From: Glycocaulis sp051859565
GTDB taxonomy: Bacteria > Pseudomonadota > Alphaproteobacteria > Caulobacterales > Maricaulaceae
Assembly (NCBI RefSeq): GCF_051859565.1
Contig: NZ_JBHYFK010000007.1
Coordinates: 124,001-188,000 of the forward strand
Direction: 5' to 3'
DNA: 64,000 nt
Below, piece by piece: positions 59,363-64,000 of the stretch. The position numbers and the translations under genes were made by a program. Position 1 is the first letter of the stretch. Each line of letters begins with the position of its first letter. The notes under the pieces are model-generated. The model saw nothing but the letters and a program-made list of their open reading frames with translations, made no database searches and was not told the DNA's origin.

Positions 59363-60994
59363 ATGCTTTATTTTGCCCGCTGGAAGATCGCCCTCATCCT
59401 TGGAGCCATCCTGATCGGGGTGCTGTTCCTTCTGCCCAATTTTGTGCCGGAGAGCACGCGCTACGGCCCTGATGGCCGTCCGCAAGGCGTGTGGACAGTC
59501 CTGCCCAGCGACACGCTCAATCTGGGTCTGGACCTGCGGGGCGGATCACACCTCGTTTTCCAGGTGGATATGGATGAGGTGCGTTCGGAGCGCCTCGTGC
59601 GCCTGTCTGATGATGTGCGCACCGTATTGCGCAACCAGCCGGCCATCCTGACGGCGGCGCCTGCCGTGGTCGAGGGCCGCGTTGTCGTGCGTCTGTCTCG
59701 CCCGGACGACATGGAGGCGGCGCTGCGCCGGCTCAGAGCCATCAACGAGCCGGTCTCGAACTCCTTCGGTCAGGCCAGCATGGACCAGACACTGTCCATT
59801 GATGCTGATCCGGATGGCCGTACGATCCGCGTTGGCATTACCGAGGCCGCTTTCTCTGAAATCCAGCGCCGCACCGTCACCCAGTCGGTGGAAGTCATCC
59901 GCCGGCGTATTGACGGCACGGGCACGACCGAGCCGACGATTGTCCGTCAGGGCGATGACCGAGTGCTGGTGCAGGTGCCGGGCGAGAGCGATCCCCAGCG
60001 CATTATCGACGTTGTCGGCACCACGGCGCGTATGACCTTCCACATGGTCGAGGCCAATGTGGATCCCGGCCCGGACGGGCAGGGGCGTACACCGCCCGGC
60101 GTCATCATTCTGCCGACCGAAGAAGCGGGCGAGCCCTTCCTGGCCGTACAGCGCCGTGCGCTGGTGACCGGCGAGCAGCTCGTGCGCGCCAGCCAGGGCT
60201 TCAACGAATCCGGCCAGCCTTCGGTGAACTTCACCTTCAACACCTCCGGCGCGCGCGCCTTTGGTGATGCGACGGCAGCCAATGTCGGGCGCCGCTTCGC
60301 CATCGTCCTCGATGATGTCATCATCTCCGCGCCGCGCATCCGCTCACCCATTATGGGCGGATCGGGCATGATCGATGGCGGTTTTACGGTTCAGTCCGCG
60401 AATGACCTGGCCAATATGCTCAATGCCGGCGCGCTGCCTGCGCGCCTGACGCCGGTCGAGCAGCGCTCGGTCAGTGCCGGTCTGGGGCAGGACTCGATTG
60501 AACGCGGCCAGACCGCCATCATTATCGGCTTCAGCCTCGTCATTGTCTTCATGCTGCTCGCCTATGGCTTCTTCGGCATCGCGTCCACGCTGGCGCTGAT
60601 CGTCAATATCTGTCTCCTGATGGGCGGTCTGTCGGGGCTGCAGGCGACGCTGACCCTGCCGGGTATCGCCGGTATCGTCCTGACAATCGGCATGGCGGTG
60701 GACGCCAATGTGCTGATTTTCGAGCGTATCCGCGAGGAATACCGATCAGGGCGGACGGTCACCAACGCCATCGAGAACGGCTATCAGCATGCGCTGTCGG
60801 CCATTCTGGACGCAAACGTGACGACCTTCATCGCGGCGGCCGTGCTCTACATGATGGGCGCCGGTCCGGTGCGCGGCTTCGCCGTCACGCTGGGTATCGG
60901 CATCGTGACCTCGGTCTTTACCGCCTTCGTGTTCTCGCGGCTTCTTCTGGCGGGTTGGCTGCGTTTCGCCAAACCCAAAGCCCTGCCGATGTAG
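59363..60994 (+). CDS. secD: protein translocase subunit SecD
   Basis: A 543-residue RND-family protein. First helix KIALILGAILIGVLFLLPNF; LNLGLDLRGGSHLVFQVDMD is the diagnostic SecD P1 start. Later VDPGPDGQGRTPPG and TFNTSGARAFGDATAANVGR are in the periplasmic domain, and AGLGQDSIERGQTAIIIGFS opens the C-terminal helices, where GMAVDANVLIFERIREEYRS holds the proton-relay Asp. SecDF uses the proton gradient to pull secreted proteins. It is not fused to SecF. Confidence 0.97.
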   Translation: MLYFARWKIALILGAILIGVLFLLPNFVPESTRYGPDGRPQGVWTVLPSDTLNLGLDLRGGSHLVFQVDMDEVRSERLVRLSDDVRTVLRNQPAILTAAPAVVEGRVVVRLSRPDDMEAALRRLRAINEPVSNSFGQASMDQTLSIDADPDGRTIRVGITEAAFSEIQRRTVTQSVEVIRRRIDGTGTTEPTIVRQGDDRVLVQVPGESDPQRIIDVVGTTARMTFHMVEANVDPGPDGQGRTPPGVIILPTEEAGEPFLAVQRRALVTGEQLVRASQGFNESGQPSVNFTFNTSGARAFGDATAANVGRRFAIVLDDVIISAPRIRSPIMGGSGMIDGGFTVQSANDLANMLNAGALPARLTPVEQRSVSAGLGQDSIERGQTAIIIGFSLVIVFMLLAYGFFGIASTLALIVNICLLMGGLSGLQATLTLPGIAGIVLTIGMAVDANVLIFERIREEYRSGRTVTNAIENGYQHALSAILDANVTTFIAAAVLYMMGAGPVRGFAVTLGIGIVTSVFTAFVFSRLLLAGWLRFAKPKALPM

Positions 60995-61009
60995 GCGGGA
61001 GAAAAAACC

Positions 61010-61984
61010 ATGAATCTTTCCAGTTTTGCTCTCGTACGCTTCCTGCCGGTGGAGACCAATTTCGGCTTCATCCGCATGCGGGTCGGCGCGTTTGTCCTCT
61101 CGCTCTTCATGGTGCTGGGGTCGGTGACGGCCTTCTTCACCATGGGCCTCAATCTCGGCATTGATTTTCGTGGCGGCACGGCAATCGAAATCAGCACGCA
61201 GGGACCAGCCGACATCGCGCTGATCCGCGAGGTGGTCACGGCTGCGGTCCCCGGCGATGTGCAGGTACAGGGCTTTGGCACCGAGGAAGACGTCCTTATC
61301 CGCGTCGGTGAAATCGATCCTGAAGTCATCAACGCGCTCGAAGGCTTTGACGCTCTTGACGCTGCACAGGCCCAGCAGGCCGTGCAGCAACTGGTGCGCG
61401 CCGCGATGGTCGAGGCGATTCCCGATGTCAGCTTCGAGCGGATGGAGGTCATCAGCCCGCAAGTTTCCGACGAGCTGCGCGTCGCCGGCGCGACAGCGGT
61501 GCTCGTCTCGCTCTTCCTGATGCTGGTCTATATCTGGCTGCGCTTTGAGTGGCAGTACTCGGTAGGCGCGGTGCTGGCACTGGCCCATGACGTGATCATC
61601 ACGATCGGCTTTTTCTCCGTCACCCAGCTGCAGTTCAACCTGCCGACCATCGCGGCCATTCTCACCATTGTCGGTTATTCGATGAACGATACCGTGGTCA
61701 TTTATGACCGCATCCGTGAGATGTTCCGCAAGTATAAATCCCTGCCAACGGCCGAGGTGCTGGACCTTGCCATCAACGCCACCCTGTCGCGCACCATCCT
61801 GACGTCGGGCACCACGCTGGTGGCGCTGATCGCCATGGCGGTCATGGGCGGTCCGGCTCTGGAAGGCTTTGCGATGGCGCTGATCTGGGGTGTGGCCATC
61901 GGCACATATTCCTCGATCTTTGTGGCTGCACCTCTGCTCACTGTGACAGGTGTCCGCCGCGATGCCGGGGACCGCGAGGACTGA
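61010..61984 (+). CDS. secF: protein translocase subunit SecF
   Basis: A 324-residue SecF. GLNLGIDFRGGTAIEISTQG is the family P1 signature. The membrane half includes VGAVLALAHDVIITIGFFSV with the proton-relay Asp and TIVGYSMNDTVVIYDRIREM. Six hydrophobic helices are expected. It is preceded by GGGAG and lies 15 bp after secD; a strong hairpin terminator follows. Confidence 0.97.
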   Translation: MNLSSFALVRFLPVETNFGFIRMRVGAFVLSLFMVLGSVTAFFTMGLNLGIDFRGGTAIEISTQGPADIALIREVVTAAVPGDVQVQGFGTEEDVLIRVGEIDPEVINALEGFDALDAAQAQQAVQQLVRAAMVEAIPDVSFERMEVISPQVSDELRVAGATAVLVSLFLMLVYIWLRFEWQYSVGAVLALAHDVIITIGFFSVTQLQFNLPTIAAILTIVGYSMNDTVVIYDRIREMFRKYKSLPTAEVLDLAINATLSRTILTSGTTLVALIAMAVMGGPALEGFAMALIWGVAIGTYSSIFVAAPLLTVTGVRRDAGDRED

Positions 61985-62015
61985 CCGGCCCCGCCAGCAG
62001 GCATCTGAACCAAAG

Positions 62016-62045
62016 AAAAACCCCGGCGCTGGCGCCGGGGTTTTT
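62016..62045 (+). terminator. terminator after secF
   Basis: AAAAACCCCGGCGC / GCGCCGGGGTTTTT with a minimal loop. The A-run on the left lets it serve the convergent beta-lactamase-family gene also. Confidence 0.9.
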
Positions 62046-62067
62046 GCTTGCAGGCTGTGTGGCAGGC

Positions 62068-63381
62068 TTACTCGGCGATTACCGCAGGCATGAGCTGGCG
62101 GAATATCGCTCTGGCGCCTTCACGCGGCGTTGTAGCAGAAGGCTGCTCCTGCGCCAGGATCAGCGCCACCACGCCGGTTTGCGGGCTGACGAAGAAATCG
62201 GTGTCGAAATAGCCGCCCCAGCCGAAATCGGCCGGGTAGCCGCTCGCCGATGAGCCCTGTCCCTCATAGACAACGCCCAGCGAGTAGCCAAAGCCCAGAT
62301 TGCCGGCATTCATGTTGTCCGGCATGCGGTCTGCACCGACATGAACCCTTGTCATCGCGTTCACACCCTCTTGCGACAGGATGCGTGTGCCCTCCAGTTC
62401 CCCGCCATTGGCAAGCGCCTGCGCGAAGCGGAAATAGTCGTTGGCGGTAGAGAACAGGCCTGCGCCGCCTGCGGCGACATTGGCGCCAAACGCATAATCC
62501 AAGCTGGACGGCAGCGGCTGGATCGCCCCGCTCTCATCGTGGGTGTACAGCGTTGCGATGCGGCCATGCAGCGCCTCATCCGGAAAGAATGTCGTGCTGT
62601 CCATGCCAAGCGGCCGGAAGATGCGCGACTGCATATAGCTTTCTAGATCCTGCCCGGAGACAACTTCCACCACCCGGCCCAGAATGTCGTTAGACCAGCT
62701 ATAATACCAGCGCTCTCCGGGCTGGAAATAAAGCGGCAGTCCGGCCAGATGGTCGATGCGCTGCTCCAGCGTCATGTCGCGGTCTTCATAGACGTTGCGG
62801 GTAAGGTAGAGGCGGCCCAGATCCGTCTCGTAATCAAACACATAGCCGATACCGGATGTATGGGTGAGGAGATCTTCAATCGTGATCGCGCGGGCGGCCG
62901 GCACGGTCGCGATCTCACCGCTTTCATTGGCCATCACCGACACCGCCACGTGTGCATCGGCAAAAGCAGGGATGATGTCGGCCAGCGGCTGGTCGAGCCG
63001 CAGCGCGCCATCCTCGACCAGCTGCATCACCGCGACGGCAGTAACGGGTTTGGTCATGGAGGCAATACGCACCAGCGTGTCGGCATTCATCGGGCGTTCC
63101 GCCTCGATATCGGCGTAGCCGGCCTCGGAGATGTGTTGCACCACACCGTCACGCGCGATGAGCGCCACATAGCCGGAGCGCGCCTGCGCGGCGGCGAACT
63201 GGTTCAGCGTGGCATCCAGCGCGGCCAGACCTTGCCCGTTAAGCTCGCGCGCGGCGGGTATGAACTCGCTCACCGTATCGGCACTGGCCTGCGTTTGCGG
63301 GCTGCAGGCGGCAAGGCCGAGGGATCCCGCCAGCGCGGAAGCCAGCAGAAGGGTGGTCAGGCGCCAGCGCGCGTCATACAT
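62068..63381 (-). CDS. serine hydrolase, beta-lactamase/esterase family lipoprotein
   Basis: A 437-residue class C-like (AmpC/EstB) serine hydrolase. Lipoprotein signal at the N-terminus with SLGLAAC lipobox. The SxxK motif is in RIASMTKPVTAVAVMQLVED, the Tyr motif in WYYSWSNDILGRVVEVVSGQ, and FGWGGYFDTDFFVSPQTGVV lies near the third box. The start at MYDARWRL gives a proper signal sequence; the longer frame is unsupported. Substrate may be an ester, D-amino acid peptide or beta-lactam. It interrupts the usual secF-to-phytoene-synthase spacing in relatives. Confidence 0.85.
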   Translation of the reverse strand: MYDARWRLTTLLLASALAGSLGLAACSPQTQASADTVSEFIPAARELNGQGLAALDATLNQFAAAQARSGYVALIARDGVVQHISEAGYADIEAERPMNADTLVRIASMTKPVTAVAVMQLVEDGALRLDQPLADIIPAFADAHVAVSVMANESGEIATVPAARAITIEDLLTHTSGIGYVFDYETDLGRLYLTRNVYEDRDMTLEQRIDHLAGLPLYFQPGERWYYSWSNDILGRVVEVVSGQDLESYMQSRIFRPLGMDSTTFFPDEALHGRIATLYTHDESGAIQPLPSSLDYAFGANVAAGGAGLFSTANDYFRFAQALANGGELEGTRILSQEGVNAMTRVHVGADRMPDNMNAGNLGFGYSLGVVYEGQGSSASGYPADFGWGGYFDTDFFVSPQTGVVALILAQEQPSATTPREGARAIFRQLMPAVIAE

Positions 63382-63508
63382 GTCGGGTCTCCGCAGCAAG
63401 GGGGTGGTGTCTGGTGACGCGAAGCTCACCCCGCAGCTGCAGTATTGGCAAGTCAAAACACGCCTCTCTCCTGCGATTGGCGCCGTATTTTCTGGAAACT
63501 GTCACGAT

Positions 63509-64000
63509 ATGAGTGCCGACACCTTCGCTGATACGCTTCGCCGCGAGGATCCCGCCCGGTATCTGGCCAGCCTGTTTGCGCCTGCGCCGGTTCGCGCCAA
63601 TCTCTGGGCGCTGTACGCCTTCAATGCAGAGATCGCCCGCATCCCCGCCAGCGTAAGCGAGGCTGTGATCGGCGAAATGCGTCTGGCGTGGGCCAGGGAG
63701 GCTCTGGCCGACCTGTATGCCCGCCCGCCGCGCGTGCGCCGCCATCCGGTCTATGAGGCGCTGGCCATCCTGCGTGACCAGCCAGGTGCCCCGGACGAGG
63801 CCCTGCTAGCAGGCCTGGTCGAAGCAAGAAACGCTGATCTGGGTGAGGGCGCGTTTCCCGACGCGGCAGAGCGTGACGCTTACATTGACCGCACAGCAGG
63901 CACGCTGATGCGCGCGGGCGCCCGCCTGTGTGCTCCGGACTGGCAACCTGGCGATGAGGCGGAGCGCGCCCTGACGGCAGCGGTGCGCCTGTGGGGATAT
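63509..64000 (+). CDS. squalene/phytoene synthase-family protein, 5' portion
   Basis: The first 164 residues are visible; the gene runs off the window in frame. RREDPARYLASLFAPAPVRA and LWALYAFNAEIARIPASVSE with IGEMRLAWAREALADLYARP match the N-terminal part of squalene/phytoene synthase relatives near secDF in alphaproteobacteria (NDUFAF6-like group). The canonical DxxxD motif (normally before this point in true synthases) is not seen; INTERNAL RTAGTLMRAGARLC aligns with the mid-protein region. It may be an assembly factor and not a synthase. The ribosome-binding site is weak. Confidence 0.8.
   Translation, partial: MSADTFADTLRREDPARYLASLFAPAPVRANLWALYAFNAEIARIPASVSEAVIGEMRLAWAREALADLYARPPRVRRHPVYEALAILRDQPGAPDEALLAGLVEARNADLGEGAFPDAAERDAYIDRTAGTLMRAGARLCAPDWQPGDEAERALTAAVRLWGY

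Overview
The window is a GC-rich stretch of alphaproteobacterial chromosome. Adjacent divK and pleD cell-cycle genes, an HDAC-like/xseB/ispA/dxs/tlyA order, a pyrB/pyrC-like/plsY/dprA/topA/rnr order and a serS/surE/pcm/LytM/yajC/secD/secF order all point to the Caulobacterales/Maricaulales (Hyphomonadaceae or Maricaulaceae type). That placement is inferred from protein character and gene order, not from a database search. Coding density is high, with many 4-base ATGA stop/start overlaps. I see no tRNA, rRNA, CRISPR array, prophage, transposase or defence island.

Layout. 1-6.5 kb: the 3' part of a PhoX-type phosphatase gene, a TetR/hydrolase pair behind a palindromic operator, an NrtR-like NAD regulator overlapping an HD phosphohydrolase, a UspA protein, a sigma-70-like protein and a VOC protein. 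6.5-11.6 kb: rpsA, ihfB, mscL, trpF and amt, the last with an NtrC-like site upstream. 11.6-19.2 kb: M42-like peptidase and FabH-like synthase, tag, dinB, a fructokinase-like ROK kinase, divK-pleD, and rpmG. 19.2-34.5 kb: an apparently frameshifted small gene, then a long minus-strand block: MFS, a possible degenerate Nudix paralogue, Nudix hydrolase, rnr, topA, dprA, plsY, a catalytically degraded dihydroorotase homologue, pyrB, two AEC transporters, ruvX and an SDR. 34.6-44.6 kb: plus-strand GNAT, zinc-ribbon protein, HIT, SET, HDAC-like, histidine phosphatase, xseB, csaA-like, ispA, dxs, cupin; cspA is divergent from tlyA. 44.6-50.4 kb: a complete seven-gene Mrp Na+/H+ antiporter operon. 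50.4-54.5 kb: dispersed palindromic repeats around two secreted glycine-zipper proteins and an RlmD/TrmA-type methyltransferase. 54.5-64 kb: serS, surE, pcm, a small secreted protein, a LytM factor, yajC-secD-secF, a serine beta-lactamase-family lipoprotein and the 5' end of a squalene/phytoene synthase family gene.

Most of this is core housekeeping, and I did not find a clear new multi-gene system. The points most worth a second look are: several enzyme-fold proteins that have visibly lost catalytic residues (NrtR-like Nudix, PyrC-like, the protein beside the Nudix hydrolase, the LytM factor); a perfect 12-bp hairpin covering the ribosome-binding site of the LytM gene next to a CtrA-like site; a one-base frameshift in a small coiled-coil gene; and a compound palindromic repeat present in two inverted copies 4 kb apart, with a related repeat that supplies the C-terminus and stop codon of a cupin gene.
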